A DNA stretch of 7,279 bases. Source: Paracoccaceae bacterium. Lineage in GTDB: Bacteria; Pseudomonadota; Alphaproteobacteria; Rhodobacterales; Rhodobacteraceae. How positions within the stretch are numbered: the stretch's first letter is position 1; every line of letters begins with the position of its first letter. Both the position numbers and the translations under genes were made by a program. Positions 1 to 7,128 of the stretch are shown here, one piece after another. The stretch lies in the NCBI GenBank assembly GCA_902525995.1, contig CABZJG010000094.1:1-7279 (forward strand), given 5' to 3'. The notes under the pieces were generated by a model, which saw only the letters and a program-made list of their open reading frames with translations, made no database searches and was not told where the DNA came from.

Positions 1-1
1 C

Positions 2-352
2 GAGCCTAGCCATCAAAGGCACCATACCACGGATATGCTGAATGGATCAGAAACGCTTGAGATTATTGATGATTTTGGATCTGTAAAGGACTTGGATCAT
101 GGCTTGGTCAACGGGGGCGTGGCCCGGGAATGGTGGACAATTCACCCTGATGATCCGCTTTGTGCAAACGGCCAAACACACTGGACCTGTGAAAATAGCC
201 GTGGTGATTGGTCTGTTCGCACCGAAACATATGCCAAAATGGTTTCAGACGCCGAGTATTTTCATCTTACAGCACGCCTAGAGGCTTATGAAAACGAGGC
301 GTTGATCTTCGAAAAGGACATCTCGCAAAAGATTAAGAGGGACCTTAGGTAA
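2..352 (+). CDS. CocE/NonD-family hydrolase, C-terminal fragment
   Basis: This is the 3' end of a gene that begins left of the window: the frame is open from base 2 and ends at TAA 350-352, giving 116 visible codons. The segment matches the C-terminal beta-sandwich (PepX_C-like) domain of CocE/NonD or X-Pro dipeptidyl-peptidase-type serine hydrolases. The landmarks are an IHPDDPL motif, then GDWSVRTET, a DAEYFHLTARLEAYE strand pair, an FEKD turn and a final IKRDL. Such enzymes cleave peptide, ester or amide bonds, but the alpha/beta-hydrolase core with its Ser-Asp-His triad lies outside the window, so activity cannot be judged. The ATG at 35 is internal to the domain and is not a credible start. 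Its stop is 4 bp from the stop of the convergent ABC ATPase gene, leaving no room for a separate terminator. Family assignment is from memory of conserved motifs. Confidence 0.75.
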   Translation, partial: EPSHQRHHTTDMLNGSETLEIIDDFGSVKDLDHGLVNGGVAREWWTIHPDDPLCANGQTHWTCENSRGDWSVRTETYAKMVSDAEYFHLTARLEAYENEALIFEKDISQKIKRDLR

Positions 353-356
353 TCGG

Positions 357-1982
357 TTAACCTTTCAAATCGGCGCATTTGGCATTTAGGTTTGTCAGCC
401 AATCTGGATCCATTTCAGGTACAGAAGACAGCAATAACTCTGTATAACCGGGATGTGGCGGTTGAAAGACTTCGGTTTTTTGGCCCTGTTCAACGACCTT
501 TCCTTCGTTCATGACCACGACCTGATCCGAAATGGCTTTAACCGTTGAAATATCATGCGTGATAAACAGATAGGTCAGCCCCAATTCCTTTTGCAGACGC
601 AGCAGCAGCTTTAGAATGCCTTCCTGAACGATCTGATCAAGAGCCGAGGTCACCTCGTCGCAAATCACAAAATCTGGATTGGCGGCCAAAGCCCGGGCAA
701 TGCAAATACGCTGTTTTTGACCACCTGACAATTCGCTTGGAAGGCGCTCTAGAAAGCGGCCGTCCAGTTCAATCATCTCAAGCAGCTCAAGAATACGGTC
801 ATTTTTGGCTTTGCCGCGCAGATCAAGATAGAATTCCAGCGGCCTGCCTATAATATCGCGCACTGTTTGCCGCGGGTTCATTGCCGTATCCGCCATCTGA
901 TAGATCATTTGAATACGGCGCTTTTGGTCTTTGCTGCGATCGGCCAATGCCGGCGGCAATTCGGTGCCATCAAAATGCACACTGCCGGCGGTTTGCGGCA
1001 GCAGGCCGGTGATCACCCGCGCGGTTGTCGATTTTCCCGAACCAGACTCGCCGACCACTGCGACAGTTGATCCTTTGGGAACTTCGATATCAACGTCGAA
1101 CAAAACTTTTGACACCCCATAGGCGGCATCAATGCCTTTTAGGGACAGGATGCTCTGACCAATTTCCTGCTCTTTCTTTTCCAAAGCGCGCACCGACCAA
1201 AGCGATTTTGTGTAGCTTTCTTTCGGAGTGCTTAACATCTGGCGGGTCGGGGCTTCCTCCACCTCATAGCCGTAGCGCAGAACCTTTATGAAATCTGACA
1301 TCTGGGCCACAACAGCGAGATCATGGGTGATGTAAATCGCAGCCGTATTAAACTCTTCGACAATTTTGCGCATTGAAGACAGCACTTCCACCTGCGTTGT
1401 CACATCCAAAGCTGTGGTTGGCTCATCAAAAACAATTAAATTCGGCCGCGGCGACATTGCCATTGCGGTCATGACGCGTTGCAATTGCCCGCCTGACACC
1501 TGATGCGGGTAGCGGTCACCAATATGTTCAGGGTCGGGTAAATTCAATGCATCATAAAGGATACGCGCATCGCTGTAAGCTTCGCTGCGATCTTTGAGGC
1601 CAGCGCGAATGGTAGAGGCTGTGGTCTGCGCGATGAGCCGATGTGCCGGATTGAAAGAGGCCGCGGCAGATTGTGCCACATAGGTCATCCGGTTGCCCCA
1701 GAACTTCCTCTTTTCCGCGTCACTTAACTTTGCCAGATCTACGCCGTCAAAGATGATTTCCCCGGCTGTTATTTTGCAGCCAGGTTGTGTGTATCCCATG
1801 GCGGCAAGTCCTAAGGTTGATTTGCCTGCGCCGGATTCGCCAATAAGCCCCATGACTTCGCCGCGCCGCAGTGTCAGATCAACACCGTTGACGATGTCAT
1901 GCCATTTCTCGTCTGAAAATCCTTGGATTTTCAAGCCTTTGATATCAAGCAGGATATCACCTTTTTGACCGCTATCACTCAT
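357..1982 (-). CDS. Fused two-domain ABC importer ATPase, peptide/nickel/opine class
   Basis: This gene encodes the cytoplasmic ATP-hydrolysing subunit of the importer, with both nucleotide-binding domains in one 541-residue chain, as in YejF or GsiA. Domain 1 has Walker A GESGAGKST (48-56), Q-loop Q104, signature VSGGQ (162-166), Walker B ending at catalytic E187, and H-loop H220. Domain 2 has Walker A GESGSGKST (311-319), Q362, signature LSGGQ (418-422), Walker B ending at E443, and H476. Both sites therefore look competent. It ends with the LLSSVPE segment usual for this class and is close to the YejF length. I chose ATG 1982 rather than the TTG at 2024. The ATG overlaps the upstream permease stop by 8 bp (ATGAGTGA), which suggests translational coupling; the TTG would add 14 atypical residues inside the permease gene. 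It is the last gene of the four-gene minus-strand operon. Confidence 0.93.
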   Translation of the reverse strand: MSDSGQKGDILLDIKGLKIQGFSDEKWHDIVNGVDLTLRRGEVMGLIGESGAGKSTLGLAAMGYTQPGCKITAGEIIFDGVDLAKLSDAEKRKFWGNRMTYVAQSAAASFNPAHRLIAQTTASTIRAGLKDRSEAYSDARILYDALNLPDPEHIGDRYPHQVSGGQLQRVMTAMAMSPRPNLIVFDEPTTALDVTTQVEVLSSMRKIVEEFNTAAIYITHDLAVVAQMSDFIKVLRYGYEVEEAPTRQMLSTPKESYTKSLWSVRALEKKEQEIGQSILSLKGIDAAYGVSKVLFDVDIEVPKGSTVAVVGESGSGKSTTARVITGLLPQTAGSVHFDGTELPPALADRSKDQKRRIQMIYQMADTAMNPRQTVRDIIGRPLEFYLDLRGKAKNDRILELLEMIELDGRFLERLPSELSGGQKQRICIARALAANPDFVICDEVTSALDQIVQEGILKLLLRLQKELGLTYLFITHDISTVKAISDQVVVMNEGKVVEQGQKTEVFQPPHPGYTELLLSSVPEMDPDWLTNLNAKCADLKG

Positions 1983-2892
1983 CGCGAATACCACTTGTTT
2001 TGTGCAAGAACCAATCCACGACAAAATTCACTGCCACTGTCAGCAGTGCAATCGCTGATGCGGGCAGCAGGGGGGTTAGACCGGCTTTTAGATCATATTG
2101 CGCAAATTGGATTAAGGACGCGTTTTCGCGGACCATTGATCCCCAATCCGCAGTGGGCGGTTGAATGCCAACACCCAAGAAAGACAGCGCTGCAATTGCA
2201 AGAAACACAAAGCAGAAACGCAGCCCAAACTCGGCAACCAGAGGCGGCATAATATTGGGCAGAATTTCACGGCGCATAATCCACCCAATACCTTCGCCCC
2301 GCAGGCGGGCGGCTTCAACATAATCCATAACCACAACATTAATGGCCACAGCGCGGGTTAAACGGAACACACGCGTGCTGTCCAGAACGGCGATTATTAT
2401 GATCAGATTAATCACGGTTGAGCCAAAAACTGACAGCAGAACCAGCGCAAAAATAAGACTGGGGATGGCCATTAAAACATCCACTGTCCGGCTTAGAAAC
2501 TGATCTAGCCAGGACCGGTTTATGGCCGCTGCAAGCCCAAGACCACCACCAATGAGAAATGCTAATAATGTCGTTGCAACTGCAATGCCAACAGTATTGC
2601 GAGCACCATATATCATCCGCGAGAAAATATCGCGACCAATTTGATCTGTGCCAAAGATAAACTCGGAACTCCAAGGCGCATAGGGCACTGGGAACACTTC
2701 TGCTTCGCCATAGGGTGCCAGGAGCGGCGCAAAGATGGCGACAATAGCGTAGATAAGAATGACAGACATCCCAAAGCGGGCGGTCATCGGTGATTTCTTT
2801 AAATCCAGCTTTATTCTTGTCCAAAGAGTACGGCGTTCTTGAAAAGCGCCGACTTCGCCAAGTGCAGAATAGGTTTCAGGGTCTTGTGTCAT
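1975..2892 (-). CDS. ABC importer permease, DppC type
   Basis: This is the second inner-membrane subunit of the importer, 305 residues, the usual DppC/OppC length. It shows the family's N-terminal layout: a cytoplasmic tail, a first membrane helix at about 40-60, then the periplasmic motif GTDQIGRDIFSRMIYGAR (81-98). Further hydrophobic helices lie near 100-122, 139-175, 219-240 and 275-296. The EAA loop that docks on the ATPase is clear: EAARLRGEGIGWIMRREILP (193-212), with the conserved G and the ILPN ending. The ATG overlaps the TGA of the upstream permease by 4 bp (ATGA, 2889-2892), so translation is probably coupled. Only a weak GAGG (2907-2910) lies upstream. Its partner in the membrane channel is the DppB-type protein encoded just before it. 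The substrate cannot be read from the permease. Confidence 0.92.
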   Translation of the reverse strand: MTQDPETYSALGEVGAFQERRTLWTRIKLDLKKSPMTARFGMSVILIYAIVAIFAPLLAPYGEAEVFPVPYAPWSSEFIFGTDQIGRDIFSRMIYGARNTVGIAVATTLLAFLIGGGLGLAAAINRSWLDQFLSRTVDVLMAIPSLIFALVLLSVFGSTVINLIIIIAVLDSTRVFRLTRAVAINVVVMDYVEAARLRGEGIGWIMRREILPNIMPPLVAEFGLRFCFVFLAIAALSFLGVGIQPPTADWGSMVRENASLIQFAQYDLKAGLTPLLPASAIALLTVAVNFVVDWFLHKTSGIRDE

Positions 2893-3869
2893 TTCGGGTG
2901 CAGAAGCCTCGGGTTTGTTATGATGCCAATGATATCGGCCGTCAGATTAAGCAGGATATAGGTCATTGCAAAAATCAGGGCGCAGCCTTGCACGACCGGA
3001 ATATCCCGACTTGTCACGGCATCCACCATCAGTTGACCGACGCCCGGATAGACAAACACAACTTCTACCACCACAACGCCAACCACCAGATAGGCAAGGT
3101 TAAACGTAATCACAGTGGCAATTGGTGCCCAGGCATTGGGCAGCGCGTGTTTGATGATGACTTCTGTTTGGGATGCGCCAGACAGACGCGCCATTTGGAT
3201 ATAAGGACTGGCCAGCAAATTGATAATGGCTGCCCTGGTCATCCGCATCATATGCGCAACAATCACAAGCGTGAGCGTCATAGCGGGCAGGGCGGCTTTA
3301 AACATTCGCTCTGCAAGAGGTGTCGCCGCATCAACGTTTGCCAGAGATGGAAACACCGGCCAGAGCGAAGCGAGCAAAAGGATAAGGATATAAGCGACAA
3401 AGAATTCAGGAAAGGAAATAGTTGTTAGCGTCGCCGTGTTGACGGTGCGATCATAAATCGAATTGCGGTAAAGCGCGCTGGTTATTCCCAGCGCAAGGGC
3501 GATAGGAACCGCGATAATCGCTGTCATAGAAGCCAAAAACAGAGTGTTCCACAATCGTGGAGCGATAAGATCTACGACGGGGCGGGAGCGGTCTATCCCA
3601 GACGCATTGCGGCCAGAAAATGAGGTGCCGAGGTCACCTTGCACAACATTACCTATCCACTGTGCATATCGCATATATGCCGGCTCATCCAGCCCAAGTT
3701 CACGGCGAAATGCAGCCACCGTTTCTTTGGTTGCAGCCTGTCCTAGTACCGCTTCGCCAAAGTCTCCGGGCAACATTTCTATCGCCGAAAAAATAATGAT
3801 TGAGACGATAAATAGTGTTGCAAGCCCCAAGCCTAAACGCTCAAGAACCGTTCTAAATACAGCATGCAA
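2889..3869 (-). CDS. ABC importer permease, DppB type
   Basis: This is the first inner-membrane channel subunit, 326 residues. Typical DppB landmarks are present: membrane helix 1 at about 11-31 followed by MLPGD (32-36), the LGLDEPAYMRYAQW segment (58-71) and GDLGTSF (78-84). Helices follow near 107-130, 151-172, 250-274 and 293-316. The EAA loop is at about 221-245, with ARLSG and HALPN. The start is TTG at 3869: an in-frame TGA lies three codons upstream, and GGTGAT (3875-3880) sits 5 nt before the TTG. This gives the usual family length. An out-of-frame ATG lies only 4 nt downstream at 3865. The gene is separated from the binding-protein gene by 76 bp with a hairpin and overlaps the next permease by 4 bp. 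No frameshift is seen. Confidence 0.9.
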   Translation of the reverse strand: MHAVFRTVLERLGLGLATLFIVSIIIFSAIEMLPGDFGEAVLGQAATKETVAAFRRELGLDEPAYMRYAQWIGNVVQGDLGTSFSGRNASGIDRSRPVVDLIAPRLWNTLFLASMTAIIAVPIALALGITSALYRNSIYDRTVNTATLTTISFPEFFVAYILILLLASLWPVFPSLANVDAATPLAERMFKAALPAMTLTLVIVAHMMRMTRAAIINLLASPYIQMARLSGASQTEVIIKHALPNAWAPIATVITFNLAYLVVGVVVVEVVFVYPGVGQLMVDAVTSRDIPVVQGCALIFAMTYILLNLTADIIGIITNPRLLHPK

Positions 3870-3874
3870 GAGAA

Positions 3875-3880
3875 ATCACC
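3875..3880 (-). promoter_or_regulatory. Ribosome-binding site deciding the TTG start of the DppB-type permease
   Basis: On the minus strand this reads GGTGAT, a 6-nt perfect match to the anti-Shine-Dalgarno of 16S rRNA, 5 nt before TTG 3869. An in-frame stop just upstream rules out an earlier start, so this site supports the TTG codon. Confidence 0.6.
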
Positions 3881-3902
3881 GCTCTGTTAGATTAAGTTAT
3901 TA

Positions 3903-3928
3903 TACAGGCCAACAGGGGTCGGCCTGTA
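3903..3928 (-). other. Intergenic stem-loop between binding-protein and permease genes
   Basis: TACAGGCC (3903-3910) and GGCCTGTA (3921-3928) form a perfect 8-bp stem around a 10-nt loop. It sits 17 bp after the stop of the binding-protein gene and about 33 bp before the permease start. On the minus strand the hairpin is followed by TAATAACTT rather than a T run, so it is not a canonical intrinsic terminator. In ABC importer operons such hairpins commonly protect the upstream mRNA segment or cause partial termination, which raises binding-protein yield over the membrane subunits. That role is inferred here. Confidence 0.65.
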
Positions 3929-3945
3929 CAAATGTTATTGCGAAG

Positions 3946-5553
3946 TTAGCCTTCGACCCACCAACGCTCGGCGGCTTTTGCACCATCAAGATCCCAGTTG
4001 GCTGCCATTTCTTCTGGTTGGCCAATTCTTTTGTTCACGGCTGAGATATAGTTGGCAAACATTGGAACCAATGCGCCGCCATCATCGTTAACCAGTGCCT
4101 GGGCTTCGTAATATTGCTCGCGACGTTTTGATGTGTCGAGCTCTTTACGTGCTGCTTGAACCAATTCGTTGAACCGAGCAGATGAATCAGTGCCCTTCCA
4201 GGCTGTATCATTCCATTCGGTGTCGTTGGTGTAAGCGGCTGAGAACATCCAGTCTTCGGTCGGACGGCCGCCCCAATAGCAAGCGCACCAGCCTTTTTTG
4301 TTCCACACGTTTGACCAGTACCCATCAGATGGCTCACGTACCACTTCAACGTTGATACCCGCTTCAGCTGCTGAGTTCGCAATCAACTGGGCCGCATCAA
4401 CCGCGCCTGCGAATGCTGCATCAGCTGCAGACAGCTGGATCGCGCCCGAGTGGCCAGATTTCTTGTAGTGGAAGGCCGCTTTGTCCGCGTCAAACTCCCG
4501 TTGTGGTAGGTCACCATTGTGATAGGGGTTTGCTGTTGAGATTGGGTGGTCATTGCCTAATGCACCATGTCCGAGAAGGATTTTGTCAACTAACTCTTGG
4601 CGTTTTACAGCATATTTAAGTGCCATACGCAGGTCATAGTTATCAAACGGCGCAACATCTAACCGCATTGGGAAGGTATAGTGCAATGTACCGGTGTTTT
4701 CTTGAACATTAAGATTTGGCACACGCTCCATCAAGTTAACAGTTTTGGGATCCACCCTGTCGATGATATCTACGTCGCCGTTCATCGCAGCATTCTGCCG
4801 CGCTGTCACATCAATCAACGACAGAATTTCGATTGAGTCTGCGTGGCCTGCGCCTTCTTTCCAGTAATTCGGAAACTTAGTGAATTTTGCTGCAACGCCA
4901 GGCTCAAAGCTATCAATTACAAATGCACCAGTTCCGATCCCTGAACCCCAATCCATTGTGCCATCGCCATTGGATGGGCGGATTGAGAAGTGGTAATCTG
5001 ACACGATGAACGGGAAGTCGGCATTGCCATCAGCAAGAGCAAACACAACGGTGTCGCCATCAATTGAGATTTCATTGACTGCGGTCAGCAAACCTTTGGC
5101 TGCGGATGTTGAATCTTCACCACGGTGATGGTTGAAGCTGTCTACGACATCTTGCGGTGTAAGGGTCTTGCCATTGTGGAACTCTACGCCTGAGCGGATC
5201 TTAAACCGCCAAGTGGCCGCATCGGCCGAGGCTTCATAGCTTTCAGCAAGTTCAGGGCGAAGTTGTCCGTTTGGACCCACTTCAGTAAGGTGGTTTGAGA
5301 AAGTATATCCGACAATGCTACTCCAAGCATTCTCATAGGTGGCTGGATCCAGCGTGTCTGTTGTTGAGCCGTGGCCCATGCCGAACCGCATCATCCCACC
5401 TTTTTTCGGCGTTGCGGCAAAAGCTTGTGTCGCCAGACCCAAGGCTGCTGGAACAGCAACACCGGCTGCGAGTGCAGATGTCATAAACTGCCGCCGGTCG
5501 ATAAGACCCCGCATGAGCAAGGATTGTTGCTGTTTTACAAATTTATCAGTCAT
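3946..5553 (-). CDS. Periplasmic substrate-binding protein, SBP_bac_5 family, probable Tat substrate
   Basis: This is the soluble binding protein that captures the ligand and delivers it to the two permeases; it has 535 residues, normal for this class. The N-terminus has a twin-arginine motif, DRRQFM (19-24), a hydrophobic stretch at about 26-42 and an AFA|A cleavage site after residue 46. This indicates folded export by Tat rather than Sec. The family signature is at about 99-141: ELAESYEAS, then TWRFKIRSGVEFHNG and PQDVVDSF. Other landmarks are GTGAF (208-212), FPNYWKEG (227-234) and, late in the protein, WCACYWGGRPTEDWMF (422-437) with two closely spaced cysteines. A strong AGGGGG precedes the ATG by 5 nt. 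The gene is first in the operon. Ligands of this family include di/oligopeptides, nickel and opines; the sequence alone does not say which. The neighbouring CocE-type hydrolase makes a peptide-like ligand plausible. Confidence 0.93.
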   Translation of the reverse strand: MTDKFVKQQQSLLMRGLIDRRQFMTSALAAGVAVPAALGLATQAFAATPKKGGMMRFGMGHGSTTDTLDPATYENAWSSIVGYTFSNHLTEVGPNGQLRPELAESYEASADAATWRFKIRSGVEFHNGKTLTPQDVVDSFNHHRGEDSTSAAKGLLTAVNEISIDGDTVVFALADGNADFPFIVSDYHFSIRPSNGDGTMDWGSGIGTGAFVIDSFEPGVAAKFTKFPNYWKEGAGHADSIEILSLIDVTARQNAAMNGDVDIIDRVDPKTVNLMERVPNLNVQENTGTLHYTFPMRLDVAPFDNYDLRMALKYAVKRQELVDKILLGHGALGNDHPISTANPYHNGDLPQREFDADKAAFHYKKSGHSGAIQLSAADAAFAGAVDAAQLIANSAAEAGINVEVVREPSDGYWSNVWNKKGWCACYWGGRPTEDWMFSAAYTNDTEWNDTAWKGTDSSARFNELVQAARKELDTSKRREQYYEAQALVNDDGGALVPMFANYISAVNKRIGQPEEMAANWDLDGAKAAERWWVEG

Positions 5554-5558
5554 GTTTT

Positions 5559-5564
5559 CCCCCT
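5559..5564 (-). promoter_or_regulatory. Strong ribosome-binding site of the substrate-binding protein gene
   Basis: The minus strand reads AGGGGG with a 5-nt A-rich spacer (GAAAAC side) before ATG 5553. It is the best ribosome-binding site of the operon, consistent with the high binding-protein output that such importers need. Confidence 0.7.
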
Positions 5565-5591
5565 GATTGGAAATTTGATTTTGTATACCCT

Positions 5592-5620
5592 ACTAAAAGT
5601 TGTGGGCGGCCTAAGATCAA
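5592..5620 (-). promoter_or_regulatory. Weak candidate sigma-70-like promoter of the ABC operon
   Basis: On the minus strand TTGATC (5615-5620, 4/6 of TTGACA) is followed after 17 bp by TTTAGT (5592-5597, 4/6 of TATAAT). A better -10-like TATACA (5582-5587) lies slightly downstream but has no -35 at a suitable distance. An operon promoter must lie in this region because the binding-protein gene is first, but these boxes are a guess. Confidence 0.25.
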
Positions 5621-5767
5621 GCCAAAACTTAGAAAAATGGTAAAAAAACCGTGTTTAGCTATGATTTGAAAAGGGATGTCAGGAAATCATCCAGGTTATT
5701 CTTAAATTATGACTTTTTAATCAATCCATTCGCAAGGAATTCGTGCAATCGCATTTTGATTACTTTG

Positions 5768-5835
5768 ATGTCTGAAACAGATGGTATGACCATTCTTGGC
5801 CGCGAAATCACGAGAGCTTATGATTGGGATCGGGT
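5768..5835 (+). pseudogene. Possible 5' remnant of a divergent gene cut by the IS
   Basis: From ATG 5768 the frame reads about 22 codons (MSETDGMTILGREITRAYDW, then DR), with codon use more like the flanking genes than the AT-rich leader before it. At the inferred IS junction the frame enters the element and stops at TAG 5840-5842. If the flanks are rejoined at the shared GGT, the frame stays open into the last bases of the window. Only four further codons are visible, so this is weak evidence. No good Shine-Dalgarno precedes ATG 5768 or ATG 5786, and I do not recognise the protein. Confidence 0.22.
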
Positions 5836-5862
5836 GCTATAGAAGACGCCCTTTTCGACGCT

Positions 5863-5870
5863 TAGGAGGT
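5863..5870 (+). promoter_or_regulatory. Ribosome-binding site of the transposase gene
   Basis: TAGGAGGT is a near-complete match to the anti-Shine-Dalgarno sequence and ends 4 nt before ATG 5875, which fixes the transposase start. It lies only about 30 bp inside the inferred left end, so the transposase promoter may lie at the junction or in flanking DNA. Confidence 0.85.
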
Positions 5871-5874
5871 AGTT

Positions 5875-6987
5875 ATGAAAGAATTTAATGCCTTTATAGG
5901 ACTTGATGTACATAAGGACAGTATATCGGTTGCAGTGGCAGAATCGGGGCGTGCTGGTGAAATCCGAATGTATGGAACAATCGCTAACTCACCCACCGCT
6001 GTGGCAAAGTTGATTAGGAAACTTGTTAGTCGACATGGGGCAATTGAGGTTGTTTATGAGGCTGGCCCCTGTGGGTATGGCATTTTCCGCCAACTTTCTG
6101 AAATGAATGTGGTCTGTAGGATTGTTGCACCAAGCCACACGCCAAAGCGGCCTGGTGATCGTGTAAAGAATGATACTAAAGATGCCATGATGTTGGCGAG
6201 ATTGCTACGCGCTGGTGAATTAACATTCGTATGGGTCCCCGACGTTATTCACGAAGCAATGAGAGATCTCGTTAGAGCTCGCCAAACATCTTCTGACGAT
6301 GTACGGAAGGCTCGCGCTCTGATCAGCATGTATCTATTAAAACGGGGCTGCCGGTATGAGAAAGGAAAACCGTGGACATTGAAATTTCGCCTGTGGCTGA
6401 CATCTCTCAAATTTGAGCACGTCGCGACGAAGTATGCCCTACAAAGTTACATAAACCGATTAGAACAAGCGGAAGGTCGTAGAGTTGAAATAGACCAACA
6501 AATTACTGACCTAATCCCTGAATGGGATCTAGCTCCAGTTGTCACTGCTCTGCAAGTTTTTAAAGGCATCAGTCAAACAACAGCGGTAACACTTGCAGCT
6601 GAAATTGGCGATTTTTCCAGGTTCTCGAGCCCGCGGCAACTCATGTCTTATCTTGGACTTGTACCTAGTGAATATTCCAGTGGTGGGAAGCAACGTCCCG
6701 GAGCAATCACTAAAGCCGGAAATAAGATTGCTCGGGTAATGCTTATTGAGGCGGCTTGGGGGTATCGTTGGCCTCCCAAGGTGGGTCAGATATTATTGCA
6801 GAAGCGTATGAACTATAGCCAGCCGCTAAAAGATACAGCATGGAAGGCTCAAGTACGACTGAACAAACGGTTCCGTCAACTAGAGAAGCGCGGAAAGCGC
6901 AATACCGTTGCAGCTACGGCGGTTGCGCGGGAACTCGTCGGTTTTATCTGGTATGTCGCGATAGGTGCGATGTCGATGAACACCTGA
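5875..6987 (+). CDS. IS110-family DEDD transposase (RNA-guided recombinase family)
   Basis: The 370-residue recombinase has both IS110-family domains. The N-terminal RuvC-like DEDD domain has D11 in GLDVHK, E62 in VYEAGPCG, and D100 and D103 in KNDTKDA. A helical, partly coiled linker spans about 125-215. The C-terminal Tnp20 (transposase_20) domain has the helix-hairpin-helix-like FKGISQTTAVTLAAEIGD (229-246), then YLGLVPSEYSSGGKQRPG (259-276) and ITKAGN (278-283). The serine pair at 268-269 is the expected position of the catalytic serine. Known members bind an element-encoded RNA that pairs with target and donor DNA and recombine through a circular intermediate with joined ends. No frameshift or stop is present, so the enzyme looks functional. 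The gene is alone in its element, with a strong ribosome-binding site and a long non-coding 3' region that probably encodes the guide RNA. Assignment to the IS110 or IS1111 subgroup is uncertain from the protein alone. Confidence 0.93.
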   Translation: MKEFNAFIGLDVHKDSISVAVAESGRAGEIRMYGTIANSPTAVAKLIRKLVSRHGAIEVVYEAGPCGYGIFRQLSEMNVVCRIVAPSHTPKRPGDRVKNDTKDAMMLARLLRAGELTFVWVPDVIHEAMRDLVRARQTSSDDVRKARALISMYLLKRGCRYEKGKPWTLKFRLWLTSLKFEHVATKYALQSYINRLEQAEGRRVEIDQQITDLIPEWDLAPVVTALQVFKGISQTTAVTLAAEIGDFSRFSSPRQLMSYLGLVPSEYSSGGKQRPGAITKAGNKIARVMLIEAAWGYRWPPKVGQILLQKRMNYSQPLKDTAWKAQVRLNKRFRQLEKRGKRNTVAATAVARELVGFIWYVAIGAMSMNT

Positions 6988-7058
6988 CAGTATGTAGTGA
7001 TATTGGCAGCAATCAGGGCATCAGACGCGGAACGAGGAAAACCGTCGGTCGAGAATTG

Positions 7059-7083
7059 AGATCCACAAAAGATGTGGACATCT
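7059..7083 (+). other. Stem-loop in the IS 3' non-coding region
   Basis: AGAT+CCACA (7059-7067) pairs with TGTGG (7073-7077) and ATCT (7080-7083), leaving a 5-nt AAAGA loop and a 2-nt AC bulge. An alternative fold gives a perfect 6-bp stem, TCCACA/TGTGGA (7062-7067 with 7073-7078). It is the strongest local hairpin of the region and is likely a structural element of the guide RNA. Confidence 0.5.
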
Positions 7084-7128
7084 GACAGCAGAATGAACGA
7101 TTACCTCCGCCGCTTACCACAATGGAGT

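Larger units (their letters stand above)
5554..5835. other. AT-rich intergenic region upstream of the ABC operon, up to the IS junction
   Basis: These 282 bp separate the binding-protein start from the inferred left end of the insertion sequence. They hold the operon leader and promoter and a dyad CTAAG-N12-CTTAG (5611-5632). Near the right end there is a less AT-rich stretch that may be the start of a divergent gene. The GTG-initiated reading frame from 5651 has intergenic-like AT-rich codons up to about 5767 and no ribosome-binding site, so I do not call it as a gene. No tRNA, small-RNA gene or terminator is evident. Confidence 0.6.

Noticed and set aside
347..363. Imperfect dyad around the convergent stops, including palindrome GGTTAACC
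   Set aside because: The stem is short and mismatched with no T run on either strand, so it is not called a bidirectional terminator.
357..1982. Walker B variant DEVTSALD in ATPase domain 2
   Set aside because: The catalytic glutamate is intact and V in place of P is common in this class, so it is not a sign of a degenerate site.
1983..2024. TTG start giving a 555-residue ATPase
   Set aside because: It would add 14 atypical residues inside the permease gene; ATG 1982 overlaps the permease stop in the usual coupled arrangement.
867..5566. Several plus-strand frames antisense to the ABC genes
   Set aside because: All are opposite clearly conserved ABC proteins, lack ribosome-binding sites and have low-complexity or shadow-like products.
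5651..5842. GTG-initiated 63-codon frame upstream of the transposase
   Set aside because: No ribosome-binding site, AT-rich intergenic-like codons over its first two thirds, and its end lies inside the inferred IS. Only the part from ATG 5768 is kept as a possible gene remnant.
6840..7085. Frame overlapping the transposase 3' end
   Set aside because: It lies mostly inside the transposase in another frame, its product resembles nothing, and its tail runs through the hairpin at 7059-7083.
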